From Spirochaetales bacterium (GTDB lineage Bacteria; Spirochaetota; Leptospiria; Leptospirales; Leptonemataceae), in contig JACKOY010000018.1 in the NCBI GenBank assembly GCA_024233935.1, forward strand, positions 1 through 64,000: a stretch of DNA of 64,000 bases, written 5' to 3'. Shown piece after piece: positions 1-7,854 of the stretch; within the stretch, counting starts at the first letter, position 1, and every line of letters starts with the position of its first letter. Under the pieces are notes generated by a model, which saw nothing but the letters and a program-made list of their open reading frames with translations, made no database searches and was not told the DNA's origin. The translations under genes and the position numbers were made by a program.

Positions 1-176
1 TGTTGTGGATCCTGCACGCACCCGATATCGCAGGCATTGCCGCATACCTCACGGGCGCCCGCGCGAGCGGCTACTTCTTCAGTCCCGGGACCATGCTGGC
101 TCTCATGGTGCCCCACGCAGGACCAGGAAACGCGTTGCAGATCTGGCATCTCCCGCCCGACTATCTGCCGAAGTAA
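1..176 (+). CDS. C-terminal fragment of a SixA-like histidine phosphatase (cut by window edge)
   Basis: Only the last 57 codons are present, read in the frame beginning at base 3 and ending in TAA at 174-176. The peptide LWILHAPDIAGIAAYLTG resembles the second conserved His block of SixA-type phosphohistidine phosphatases (usual form: V-G-H-x-P-x-h followed by a small-residue helix), and the closing IWHLPPDYLPK resembles the end of such proteins. SixA enzymes remove phosphate from phosphohistidine in the cytoplasm. The start, the first catalytic Arg-His-Gly and the family length cannot be seen. The gene converges on the glycosyltransferase that ends at 190. Another alpha/beta phosphatase tail is possible. 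Confidence 0.55.
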   Translation, partial: LWILHAPDIAGIAAYLTGARASGYFFSPGTMLALMVPHAGPGNALQIWHLPPDYLPK

Positions 177-189
177 GGCCTCGGACAGC

Positions 190-1347
190 TTAAAGCCAGC
201 GTGCGCAGGCCTGCAAGAGCCGTTGGGCCGCCGCCTCATGGGAGTGCTCGCGAAGTACGTACGAACGGGCCTGCATGGCTGCCTGTCGATCGCCTGCCAG
301 AACGCCGTCTACCGCCTCTCGCCACTGCTTATTGTCTGCATACAGAAAGCCAGCTCCCGCACGCCGGATGTGATTTTCCGTTACACCGGAACCGCGACGC
401 GCGATCACAGGCACCCCCTGGGCCATGGCCTCCAGCATTACGATGCTCAGGCTTTCCTGTACGGAGGGCATGACCAGAGCTGTCGCGCCGGCCATTAAGG
501 AAAACTTTAAGGGTTCGGGAGTGAAGCCCAGAAATCGGATGCGACCATCGCGGGGCAGGCGCATCTCCCGGCTACCGGACAACACCAGAGAAAGGCCCGG
601 CACATTGAGCTCCCTGAAGAGGGACAGGAGCTCATCGACTCCCTTTCCCGCGGAAATCCGACCGCAATAGTAGAGATAGGGTCCCCGGATTCCATAGTGT
701 TTACGGCCGGCATGCGGGTCCGCTGGTTCGGTCGAAACACCGACCCCTACCCGGGCGCCAGGCAGCGGCCCCCAGAGGCGTGCCGCGAGTTGTCGTTCCG
801 CTTCGGCGTTCCATAGCAATGCCCGAAACTCCCGGGCCATGAGGCGGTAGGCCTGTAGATAGGCCGGCGGTTCATCGTGCAGGGTGGGCACAAGCAAGGA
901 ACGATCGCGAAGACCGACGCTGCCTCTGTGAGTCGTGCTGTACAGATAGGTCATGAAGATGTGGCCGTCGTAGTTGTTTTGCCCCAGGTGCTCGTAGAGC
1001 TCCGGACATTCCGGACCCTGGGCGCGAATCCATTCCAGTTCCAGAGCCGGCGTCCAGAATGTGCCATCGACAGTGGCGCATTGATTGAGCAGTGCATGGT
1101 GAAGACGCCGGAAGTACGGACCGCGCTCAGCCGCAGCTGCAAAGCGCCGGATGGAAACCCCTTCCATCTCGCTTTCGCCAGCCGGGAACACATTTGCCCA
1201 GGTTGTGGAATCGCGAGCACAGGAGGTCACCAGGCTTACCTCGTACTTTGAGGACAGATAGGTAGCGTACAGCCAGGCTTCGGATTCGCTTCCGCCCACC
1301 ACATCCGGATGCCACCGCTGCACTACGATTGCCAGACGGGGCTTCAT
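190..1347 (-). CDS. GT4-family glycosyltransferase
   Basis: A 385-residue GT-B enzyme that should transfer a sugar from a nucleotide donor to a growing surface glycan at the cytoplasmic membrane. The N-terminal domain begins with IVVQRWHPDVVGGSE, the glycine-rich loop that faces the acceptor. The C-terminal donor domain has GRISAGKGVDELL at about residue 230 and the EX7E motif of GT4 enzymes in ESLSIVMLE at about residue 300. It is the last gene of a three-gene minus-strand unit; its ATG overlaps the stop of the preceding glycosyltransferase by four bases (ATGA), which implies translational coupling. Donor and acceptor sugars cannot be read from the sequence. Confidence 0.88.
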   Translation of the reverse strand: MKPRLAIVVQRWHPDVVGGSESEAWLYATYLSSKYEVSLVTSCARDSTTWANVFPAGESEMEGVSIRRFAAAAERGPYFRRLHHALLNQCATVDGTFWTPALELEWIRAQGPECPELYEHLGQNNYDGHIFMTYLYSTTHRGSVGLRDRSLLVPTLHDEPPAYLQAYRLMAREFRALLWNAEAERQLAARLWGPLPGARVGVGVSTEPADPHAGRKHYGIRGPYLYYCGRISAGKGVDELLSLFRELNVPGLSLVLSGSREMRLPRDGRIRFLGFTPEPLKFSLMAGATALVMPSVQESLSIVMLEAMAQGVPVIARRGSGVTENHIRRAGAGFLYADNKQWREAVDGVLAGDRQAAMQARSYVLREHSHEAAAQRLLQACARWL

Positions 1348-2441
1348 AGTCCAAGCGCCTCCAGAAACCGCGTCTCCACTTTTCCGGCCGAGTAGGCACG
1401 CCAGAAATGCTCCTGTCCGCGAGCAGCCAGTTCAGCGGCCGTTGACGGCTCCAGGAGCAGGGCTTCGACCGCCGCCGCCAGTATTTCCGGCCCGAGCGGT
1501 GTCCAGACCAGGCCGTGCCCTGCGATTGTTTCGGAAACCGCCGTGGACCCTTCAGCGACAACCGGCACCCCCAGAGCGAGGGCCTCCACGGCGGGAACAC
1601 AGAATCCCTCGTGCTGGCTCGCGATGGTCAGAGCTGTCGCACCCAGGTAGCAGGCCTTGAGTTGGCGCGGACTCAGATTGCCAGTAAACCATACATCGTT
1701 CTGAACGCCCAGTTCCATGGCGAGGCCGCGCAGTTCTTTGGAATACTTGCTGAGCCGACGGTCTTCCCGACCGACGAGTATCAATCGTGCGCGCAATCCG
1801 GCCCGCTTTTGCAGGAGGGCCAAGGCGCGCATGAGCGTGGCGTGGCCTTTGTTCGGCACCACACGCCCCACCATCAAGAGATTGGCCTGCGGGCCAAAGG
1901 CATCTGGTAGAAGCCGCGCAAGCATAGAGGGCTCTGCCTCTACACTCACCAATTCCGAAACGCAATGAAAAGGCGGCACGACGACAACTGACTCCGCTCC
2001 CAGTCCCAGCAATTCGTCTGCGTTCAGTTTTGAATCGGCGAGGTACGCATCAACCAGTTTCGATTTCACCAAATCCGCAAGCCCTGAACGGCCTTCCCGG
2101 CAGAGCTTTTCATAGGCGGGTTCATAGGAGGAGAAAAAATGAGCGGGCGTAACATTGTGGTACTTAAGAACCCGCCGGCACCTCACGTTGCGCAAAATAC
2201 TGGAGGCATCCGGCCAGTAAACGGCGTAGTGGTAAATCAGCAGATCTGAGCCCCCGAGAAGAAAGGAGTCCATGGTTCGCGGTGTGTACACCGGCTCCCG
2301 CCGGTACCGGTGTGTCGGAGCAAAAAGGCGCGTTTCGATTCCCCGGGCGCGCAGGGCTGCCGCCATGCCGATGGCGTCATTTCCCACCGCGTCGCGTTCT
2401 TCCAGGTGCGGCAAGAGTATGCCTGCGCGCGCCGGCAACAT
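1344..2441 (-). CDS. GT4-family glycosyltransferase
   Basis: A second retaining GT4 enzyme of 365 residues. It shows the start LLPHLEERDAVGND, the donor-domain block VGRVVPNKGHATLM and an EX7E motif in EGFCVPAVE followed by ALGVPVV, which is typical of family 4. The start was set at the ATG at 2439-2441 because GGAGG lies six bases upstream, inside the end of the preceding DUF4214 gene; a GTG directly before it would be too close to that site. Together with its neighbours it probably builds part of a lipopolysaccharide, capsule or glycan. The specific linkage is unknown. Confidence 0.88.
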   Translation of the reverse strand: MLPARAGILLPHLEERDAVGNDAIGMAAALRARGIETRLFAPTHRYRREPVYTPRTMDSFLLGGSDLLIYHYAVYWPDASSILRNVRCRRVLKYHNVTPAHFFSSYEPAYEKLCREGRSGLADLVKSKLVDAYLADSKLNADELLGLGAESVVVVPPFHCVSELVSVEAEPSMLARLLPDAFGPQANLLMVGRVVPNKGHATLMRALALLQKRAGLRARLILVGREDRRLSKYSKELRGLAMELGVQNDVWFTGNLSPRQLKACYLGATALTIASQHEGFCVPAVEALALGVPVVAEGSTAVSETIAGHGLVWTPLGPEILAAAVEALLLEPSTAAELAARGQEHFWRAYSAGKVETRFLEALGL

Positions 2442-2444
2442 CAC

Positions 2445-2855
2445 TTACCTCCGGGACTCCGACTCTTTGCGCCGGGCGATTGACATCAAAAGGCCCGGCA
2501 ATCCACGCAACAGCAAACCCGACCTCCCCCGAAGTCGCACGTCACGAACGCGACCTTCGGAGCCATAGCGGACAGAGAGCATGAGCCAGGCTCGCGTGTA
2601 TTTATTCGAAGCCAGAGCCATTGCACGGGTATTTTCTCGACGGCTGGGAGGCCGACACAGCAACGCACGATGAAGGGCCTGGACAAACGCTTCATCACCG
2701 TCAAGGTCAAGCAGTTTGCCCGCACTGTAAGCTCCCCGGCGATCCCGTTCGGCGGCACGCAAAACCTGAGCTTGCCTGGGCTCTGATGTGGCGGGTGCGC
2801 CGCCCAGTTCACGAGCGCGCCTTTCGATGCGGCCACGGAGTCGTTTCAAATCCAT
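2445..2855 (-). CDS. DUF4214-domain protein upstream of glycosyltransferases
   Basis: A basic protein of 136 residues that begins MDLKRLRGRIERRAREL. Residues from about 50 to 110 (DEAFVQALHRALLCRPPS, then a helix, then LMLSVRYGSEGR) follow the DUF4214 pattern: F-V-x-x-L-Y/H-R-x-h-L-x-R-x-P, about twenty residues, and a closing Ser-x-E. DUF4214 modules are often fused to or encoded beside glycosyltransferases of surface polysaccharide loci; their biochemical role is not settled. Here the module stands alone as the first gene of the unit, two bases or so before the next stop/start junction. No signal peptide or membrane segment is visible. Starting at an upstream in-frame codon would add an unlikely proline/glycine-rich leader. 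Confidence 0.6.
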   Translation of the reverse strand: MDLKRLRGRIERRARELGGAPATSEPRQAQVLRAAERDRRGAYSAGKLLDLDGDEAFVQALHRALLCRPPSRRENTRAMALASNKYTRAWLMLSVRYGSEGRVRDVRLRGRSGLLLRGLPGLLMSIARRKESESRR

Positions 2856-2963
2856 ATTGGGTTTCCCGAAGCCTTGCCCTTCTCCCGGTTCCCACGCCAC
2901 GGGAAAAAGGGTGGCAAGCACGATGGGTGCGGCGCACCTTGCGGAAGGTCAACTGAATCCTTT

Positions 2964-4304
2964 ATGACACGAATCTTTCAGTCTCTTCCGCCAGCCGGCA
3001 CGGCAATCGGCATTGCGTTTTCCGGCGGCCTGGACACACGCGCCGCGGTACTGTGGCTTTCGAAGAAGGGCCTGGCCGTGCACGCGTACACCGCAGACCT
3101 GGGGCAGCCGGACGAAAAGGACGTAAGCTCAATACCGGGCATCGCGATCGAACACGGGGCTACGGCGGCACGCCTCGTTGACTGTCGCGCAGCGCTCGCC
3201 CGCGAGGGTTTGCGAGCCATACAGTGCGGCGCCTTTCACATCCGCACGGGGGGACGCACATATTTCAATACGACTCCCCTGGGGCGGGCAGTAACCACAA
3301 CCGCAATCGTGCAGGCTATGCGCGAAGATGGCGTTCATGTTTTCGGTGACGGAAGCACACACAAAGGCAACGACATCCAGCGGTTCTATCGCTACGGAGT
3401 GCTGACCAATCCCGGGCTGAAGATCTACAAGCCATGGCTGGATCAATCCTTTGTGGAAGAACTCGGTGGCCGGCGCGAAATGTCTGCGTTTCTGGAAGCG
3501 AACGGAAAGCCGTACCGGACCAGTTCCGAAAAGGCTTACAGTACGGATGCAAACATGCTGGGGGCTACCCACGAGGCCAAGTCCCTCGAATATCTCAACC
3601 AGTCACTTCACATCGTCGAGCCCATTATGGGAGTGCGCTTTTGGGACCCTTCGGTTGCTATAGAAAATGCGGAGGTGCAGGTTGAATTCTTCGAAGGGCG
3701 TCCGGTCCGCTTAAACGATGTACGTTTCGAGAACGACCTGACCGCCTACTTTCTCGAAGCCAATCGTGTCGGAGGCAGCCACGGACTGGGCATGTCCGAC
3801 CAGATTGAAAACCGCGTCATAGAAGCCAAGAGCCGCGGCATCTATGAAGCACCGGGCATGGCGTTGACTTTTATTTGCTACGAGCGTCTGCTTTCGGCGG
3901 TCCACAACGAGAACACGCTGGAACTCTATGCCGGCCTGGGTAGAACCCTGGCCCGCCGTTTGTACGAAGGTCGCTGGTACGACCCCGAGGCCATGTTGCT
4001 CAAGGATGCGCTGGCACGCTGGATCGCGACTCCGGTCAGCGGAATTGTGACGCTGGAACTGCGTCGCGGGGATGATTACTCCATACTGAACACGGAGGCC
4101 AGCGGTGCCGCCTACGGCCCCGAAAAGCTGAGCATGGAAAAGACTGCCGGCGCCTTCACGCCCGCCGATCGGATCGGTGCCCTGGGTATGCAGGATATCG
4201 GGCTCATTGATAACCGCAATCTGCTTCTGCGCTACTTCGGAGCAGAGGGAATGCTCCCGGACGACAGTCTGCGCCACCTACTGAAAGACGGCGGCAATGA
4301 GTGA
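2964..4304 (+). CDS. argG: argininosuccinate synthase (long, E. coli type)
   Basis: Condenses citrulline and aspartate with ATP to argininosuccinate in arginine biosynthesis. The 446-residue protein follows E. coli ArgG (447) along its length: IQCGAFH, TYFNTTPLGRAVT, GDGSTHKGNDI, EKAYSTDANMLGATHEAK, GLGMSDQIENR and LELRRGDDYSILNTE are all recognisable. This is the longer subfamily, distinct from the roughly 400-residue Bacillus type. The ATG at 2964 gives the expected MTRIFQSLPPAG start. Oddity: the ATP-binding loop reads SGGLDTR, with Arg26 where Ser is nearly invariant. It overlaps gor by eight bases, so the two are probably cotranscribed, although their pathways are unrelated. Confidence 0.96.
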   Translation: MTRIFQSLPPAGTAIGIAFSGGLDTRAAVLWLSKKGLAVHAYTADLGQPDEKDVSSIPGIAIEHGATAARLVDCRAALAREGLRAIQCGAFHIRTGGRTYFNTTPLGRAVTTTAIVQAMREDGVHVFGDGSTHKGNDIQRFYRYGVLTNPGLKIYKPWLDQSFVEELGGRREMSAFLEANGKPYRTSSEKAYSTDANMLGATHEAKSLEYLNQSLHIVEPIMGVRFWDPSVAIENAEVQVEFFEGRPVRLNDVRFENDLTAYFLEANRVGGSHGLGMSDQIENRVIEAKSRGIYEAPGMALTFICYERLLSAVHNENTLELYAGLGRTLARRLYEGRWYDPEAMLLKDALARWIATPVSGIVTLELRRGDDYSILNTEASGAAYGPEKLSMEKTAGAFTPADRIGALGMQDIGLIDNRNLLLRYFGAEGMLPDDSLRHLLKDGGNE

Positions 4305-5646
4305 CTTCGATTTTATCGTAATCGGGGCGGGGTCCGGAGGGCTCGCCTCTGCCCGTCGTGCCGCCTCCTACGGCGCAAAAGTTGCCGTCGTCGAGTCCGG
4401 CCGAATCGGCGGCACCTGTGTAAACCGCGGGTGTGTCCCGAAAAAGGTCATGTGGTACGCCGCTGGCATCATGGAGGAGATTCGGGACGCGGCCGGCTAC
4501 GGAGTCCGCGTCTCGGAGCCGCAACTCGATTGGTCTTTGTTGCGTCAGGGTCGCGATGCGTACGTTGAGCGACTGAATGGCATCTACGCAGGAAATGTCA
4601 CCCGCGAAAACATAACCTATCTTGAGGGTGAAGCGAGCATCAGCGATCCGGACCGGGTTCGTGTTGCTGAGAGCGACTACACTTGCCGACATTTACTGAT
4701 CGCGACCGGTAGCGAACCGACCGTACCCGATATTCAGGGCAGCGAGCTGGGCATCACATCTGATGGTTTTTTCGAACTCGATTCCATGCCGGAGCGCGTG
4801 GCCATAGTCGGTGCGGGTTATATCGCAGTCGAATTGGCGGGTCTGCTCAACTCTCTCGGTAGCGACGTCACTTTGATTTTGCGTAAGACACAATTGCTGC
4901 GCCGCTTCGATCCGATTTTGCGCGATACGCTGATGGAGGAAATGACCGCGGCCGGAATCAATGTCGTGAGTTCCAGTGAGCCCGCCCGCGTAACAAAGAA
5001 TCTCCAGGGATCGCTGGAACTCACGGCGATCAACGGTGAAGGGCAGACCGGATTCGATCAGTTGATCTGGGCAACGGGCCGCTCTCCCAGGGTAGCGAAG
5101 CTCGGGTTGGAAAGAATTGGCGTACGCCAGGACAAACACGGCAACATAATCGTCGATGAATTCCAAAATGCCAGCGTGCCGGGAATCTATGCGGTTGGGG
5201 ATGTAACCGGCCGCTATCCGCTGACGCCGGTTGCCATCGCGGCCGGCCGACATCTGGCCGACCGGCTGTTCGGCGGCAAAACCGACGCACGCCTGGACTA
5301 CGAGTTCGTTCCCACAGTAGTGTTCAGCCACCCGCCTCTGGGCACGGTTGGGTTGACCGAAGACGAAGCCTGCGATCGTTACGGGCACGATAGCGTGAAG
5401 GTCTATACGACCCGGTTTCGAAACATGTACCACGCCCTGACCGAACGCAAGACCGCCACGGCCATGAAGCTTGTGACCCTGAGACCGGACGAACGAATCG
5501 TGGGCCTGCACGTCATCGGGCACGGGGCGGACGAAATGCTCCAGGGTTTCAGCGTTGCGGTCCGCATGGGCGCCACAAAAGCCGATTTTGATCGTACGAT
5601 TGCCATTCACCCGACGGCAGCAGAAGAGTTTGTGACGATGCGCTGA
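4297..5646 (+). CDS. gor: glutathione-disulfide reductase
   Basis: An FAD- and NADPH-dependent class I disulfide reductase that reduces oxidised glutathione in the cytoplasm. The 449 residues align end to end with E. coli Gor (450). The FAD loop GAGSGG is at 10-15, the redox pair at Cys41 and Cys46 in GGTCVNRGCVPKK, the NADPH loop VGAGYIAVELAG near residue 170, and LRKTQLLRRFD carries the arginines that select NADPH over NADH. FAD closure is AVGDVTGR, and HPTAAEEFVTMR holds the catalytic His-Glu pair at the C-terminus. The closeness to Gor rather than to trypanothione or mycothione reductases suggests that the organism makes glutathione. It is coupled to argG by an eight-base overlap. Confidence 0.95.
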   Translation: MSDFDFIVIGAGSGGLASARRAASYGAKVAVVESGRIGGTCVNRGCVPKKVMWYAAGIMEEIRDAAGYGVRVSEPQLDWSLLRQGRDAYVERLNGIYAGNVTRENITYLEGEASISDPDRVRVAESDYTCRHLLIATGSEPTVPDIQGSELGITSDGFFELDSMPERVAIVGAGYIAVELAGLLNSLGSDVTLILRKTQLLRRFDPILRDTLMEEMTAAGINVVSSSEPARVTKNLQGSLELTAINGEGQTGFDQLIWATGRSPRVAKLGLERIGVRQDKHGNIIVDEFQNASVPGIYAVGDVTGRYPLTPVAIAAGRHLADRLFGGKTDARLDYEFVPTVVFSHPPLGTVGLTEDEACDRYGHDSVKVYTTRFRNMYHALTERKTATAMKLVTLRPDERIVGLHVIGHGADEMLQGFSVAVRMGATKADFDRTIAIHPTAAEEFVTMR

Positions 5647-5663
5647 TCCGCCGCCGCTCGGCC

Positions 5664-6365
5664 TCACCATTCAATGCGTTTGCGGTCGCGAAAGAAGGCA
5701 CCGGTCTCCTGCAGATCCGGGTCGGTTGCCAGCCAGACCGGCGTGTCTGCACCGGTCTGGACGGAGCGAGGGGCCCCGGAGCCGCCCATATCGGTCCGGA
5801 CCCAGCCCGGACAAACCGAGTTGACCAGTATGCCGGGAAGCTCCGCCGCCATGATGGGTGTCAGGGCATTGAGCGCTGTCTTGGATAGACGGTAGGCCAC
5901 GTTGCCCCCGGTCATGTCGAACAGTTGCCCCAGACCGCTGGACATATTGACGATGCGCGCCCGTTTTCCCGCCTGCAGGAGCCCGTGGAGCTTTCGTACC
6001 AGCCGCAGGGGACCGTAGGTGTTGGTCTCCATGGTCTCCCGCACCGTATCGAGAGGTACGTCCAAAAGCCCGGTTCCTGGCCCATCGCTCAGCATGATGC
6101 CGGCATTGTTTATGAGCACGTTCAGCCGGCCATATTCCCGCTCAATGAAATCGGCCAGGTCGCGTACGCTGTCATCGGATGTGACGTCCAGGCCGTGGGC
6201 CCGTACCGTCCCCACAGACGAAAGACTTTGCGAAGCCGCTTCGGCTGCCTGCGGGCGACGCGCCGTCAGAATGACTTCGAGGCCATTTTCAGCAAGCTGC
6301 CGACAAATCTCCAGGCCAATACCGCGATTCGCTCCCGTTACCACTGCGATCTGCTTGTCCTTCAT
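5664..6365 (-). CDS. short-chain dehydrogenase/reductase
   Basis: A classical SDR of 233 residues with a Rossmann fold. The cofactor loop TGANRGIG lies at about residues 9-16, NNAG near 84, the active-site Ser in NMSSGLGQ, and the Tyr-Lys pair in AYRLSKTALN, followed by CPGWVRTDMGG. It should oxidise or reduce an alcohol/carbonyl with NAD(P)(H). An Arg at the end of beta-2 (TARRPQ) suggests NADPH. The substrate is unknown. The ATG at 6363-6365 was chosen because it places MKDKQIAVVTGANRG at the N-terminus; the frame is open further upstream but only as antisense to the next gene. It is divergent from the YdjM-type gene and convergent with gor. Confidence 0.88.
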   Translation of the reverse strand: MKDKQIAVVTGANRGIGLEICRQLAENGLEVILTARRPQAAEAASQSLSSVGTVRAHGLDVTSDDSVRDLADFIEREYGRLNVLINNAGIMLSDGPGTGLLDVPLDTVRETMETNTYGPLRLVRKLHGLLQAGKRARIVNMSSGLGQLFDMTGGNVAYRLSKTALNALTPIMAAELPGILVNSVCPGWVRTDMGGSGAPRSVQTGADTPVWLATDPDLQETGAFFRDRKRIEW

Positions 6366-6389
6366 GCTCACCCTCCCCAGTTCTGGCCT

Positions 6390-6944
6390 GTGGCGACCAT
6401 ATTCACCCATTCGCTGGTGGCGCTCTGCGTCACCGGGGGCCTGCACAGCCGCACACCGCGCTTGTTCTATGTGGTTGCTGCCCTGTCCAGTATTGTCCCG
6501 GATCTCGATGTCATTGGGTTTCGCCACGGAATCGCGTACTCTGACCCGCTCGGACACCGCGGCCTGAGCCACTCGCTGCTCTTTGCTTTTCTGTGGAGTT
6601 TTCTTTGTATGGAACTGTTCTTTCGCAATTCGCTCCCGCTCAACACGCTCCGGGGGGCCGCGCATTTCTTCCTTTTGTTTGCCTGCACGAGCTCGCACGG
6701 GCTGCTGGATGGGCTGACCGACGGCGGCCTGGGTGTGGCGTATTTTGCGCCTTTTGACAATACCCGCTATTTCCTTCCCTGGCGGCCGATTGCGGTCTCC
6801 CCCATCGGCGCGGGGGCGTTCTTCTCCGAACGCGGCGCGCGGGTTTTACAAAACGAGCTCTTGATCGTATGGAGCTGGGCAGTGAGCCTGCTGGCGGCGT
6901 CGTTGTGTATCCGTCTTGTCTACAGGCGGCGCCAAAAGAATTGA
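6390..6944 (+). CDS. YdjM/DUF457-type membrane-bound metal-dependent hydrolase
   Basis: A polytopic inner-membrane protein of 184 residues. It begins VATIFTHSLVAL from a GTG start and has the family motifs with a metal-binding look: THS near the start, SIVPDLDVIGF, GHRGLSHSLLFA and SSHGLLDGLTDGG. The repeated His and Asp residues are the reason the YdjM/DUF457 family (PF04307) is called a metal-dependent hydrolase, though no substrate is firmly known. About four hydrophobic segments are visible and the C-terminus RRRQKN is basic and probably cytoplasmic. No clear ribosome-binding site precedes the GTG. Only 24 bases separate it from the divergent SDR. Confidence 0.72.
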   Translation: MATIFTHSLVALCVTGGLHSRTPRLFYVVAALSSIVPDLDVIGFRHGIAYSDPLGHRGLSHSLLFAFLWSFLCMELFFRNSLPLNTLRGAAHFFLLFACTSSHGLLDGLTDGGLGVAYFAPFDNTRYFLPWRPIAVSPIGAGAFFSERGARVLQNELLIVWSWAVSLLAASLCIRLVYRRRQKN

Positions 6945-6975
6945 CACCGCCGTAGGGTCGCTTCATCTCCTTGGG

Positions 6976-7854
6976 ATGCAGTCACGTCACTCGATCCGAT
7001 CCCTTGTTTCTCTTTTTGTTGTTGGTTCTCTTATTTCCGTTGCTGCCTGCAAGCCGGCGGGGCCGAGCCTTCAGGGGGCGCTCATGCAAAACCCGGTCGG
7101 GGCGGTCCAGGTGACGCGCCGGGACGGGGAGCAGTATTTCTTTACCGAAGATATGCAGGGCAGCGCGGACGCTCTGCTTCTGGAAGGAATGCTGCTGCGA
7201 ACGGGTCCGGACGGCAGCGTGGACCTGAAATTTCAAACCGGCATTGCGATGCGGGTCGGTGCAAGCACGGGACTGCGCATGACGAGAAGCCAGATCGTCA
7301 GCGACGATGCGCAATCGCGCGTTCTGGTTGACCTGGTGCAGGGTCGTTTGATGACCCGCACCGAAACGCTCACCGCCGATTCGGAGATTGTCGTGCGTAC
7401 TCCGACTGCAGTCGCTTCCGTGCGGGGCACGGAGTTTGCCGTCATTGAAGAAGAGCTGAACCAGTTGCTCGTTAACGAGGGTCAGGTTGACGTAGCCGAT
7501 GAAACGGGAACTGTGGAAGAGACGGTAACCGAGGGCAACCGGGCTGAAGTCGATCCAGAAGGACAGGTCGAGCTGACCGAGCTCAGTGAAGAGGACCAGG
7601 AAGTGCTCGATGAACTCTCGGACGGCCTGGAATATCTGGACCCGGAAGGCGCAGCGCAGATTGACTCAATCATAGAGACCTACGAAGATGCGCGCACCAA
7701 TATGGAAGAATCGGTGCAGCAGCAGATCCAGGCCAATCGTGAGATGTTTGAACAGGAGACGCAGCGAATGCGCAACGAGTTTGAGCAGCAGCGGGAAGAA
7801 ATCCAGGGCGGCGTACGCGATCAACTCGACCGCATTCGGTCCGGTGGCCAGTAG
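6976..7854 (+). CDS. FecR-domain lipoprotein with glutamine-rich coiled-coil tail
   Basis: A lipoprotein of 292 residues. The signal peptide ends in a lipobox at VAAC with Cys25. Residues of about 40-190 form a FecR domain: VQVTRRDGEQ, DGSVDLKFQTG, then VRTPTAVASVRGTEFAV, which is the most conserved FecR block, and LLVNEGQVDV. A very acidic stretch follows, and the last 70 residues (QQQIQANREMFEQETQRMRNEF) are a Q/E-rich coiled coil. Classical FecR transduces iron signals to a FecI sigma factor, but no sigma factor gene lies nearby and the protein is outside the inner membrane, so a structural or envelope role is more likely. Its stop abuts the stop of the convergent oxidase gene with no gap. 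Confidence 0.82.
   Translation: MQSRHSIRSLVSLFVVGSLISVAACKPAGPSLQGALMQNPVGAVQVTRRDGEQYFFTEDMQGSADALLLEGMLLRTGPDGSVDLKFQTGIAMRVGASTGLRMTRSQIVSDDAQSRVLVDLVQGRLMTRTETLTADSEIVVRTPTAVASVRGTEFAVIEEELNQLLVNEGQVDVADETGTVEETVTEGNRAEVDPEGQVELTELSEEDQEVLDELSDGLEYLDPEGAAQIDSIIETYEDARTNMEESVQQQIQANREMFEQETQRMRNEFEQQREEIQGGVRDQLDRIRSGGQ

Noticed and set aside
4693..5670. A 325-codon minus-strand open frame opposite gor
   Set aside because: Opposite a clear glutathione reductase, with no domain or ribosome-binding site. The similar frame opposite mnmG (14875-15870) was rejected for the same reasons.
6976..7854. FecI/FecR iron-signalling pair
   Set aside because: No sigma-70 ECF gene or TonB receptor adjoins the FecR-domain gene, and the protein is a lipoprotein rather than an inner-membrane anti-sigma factor.
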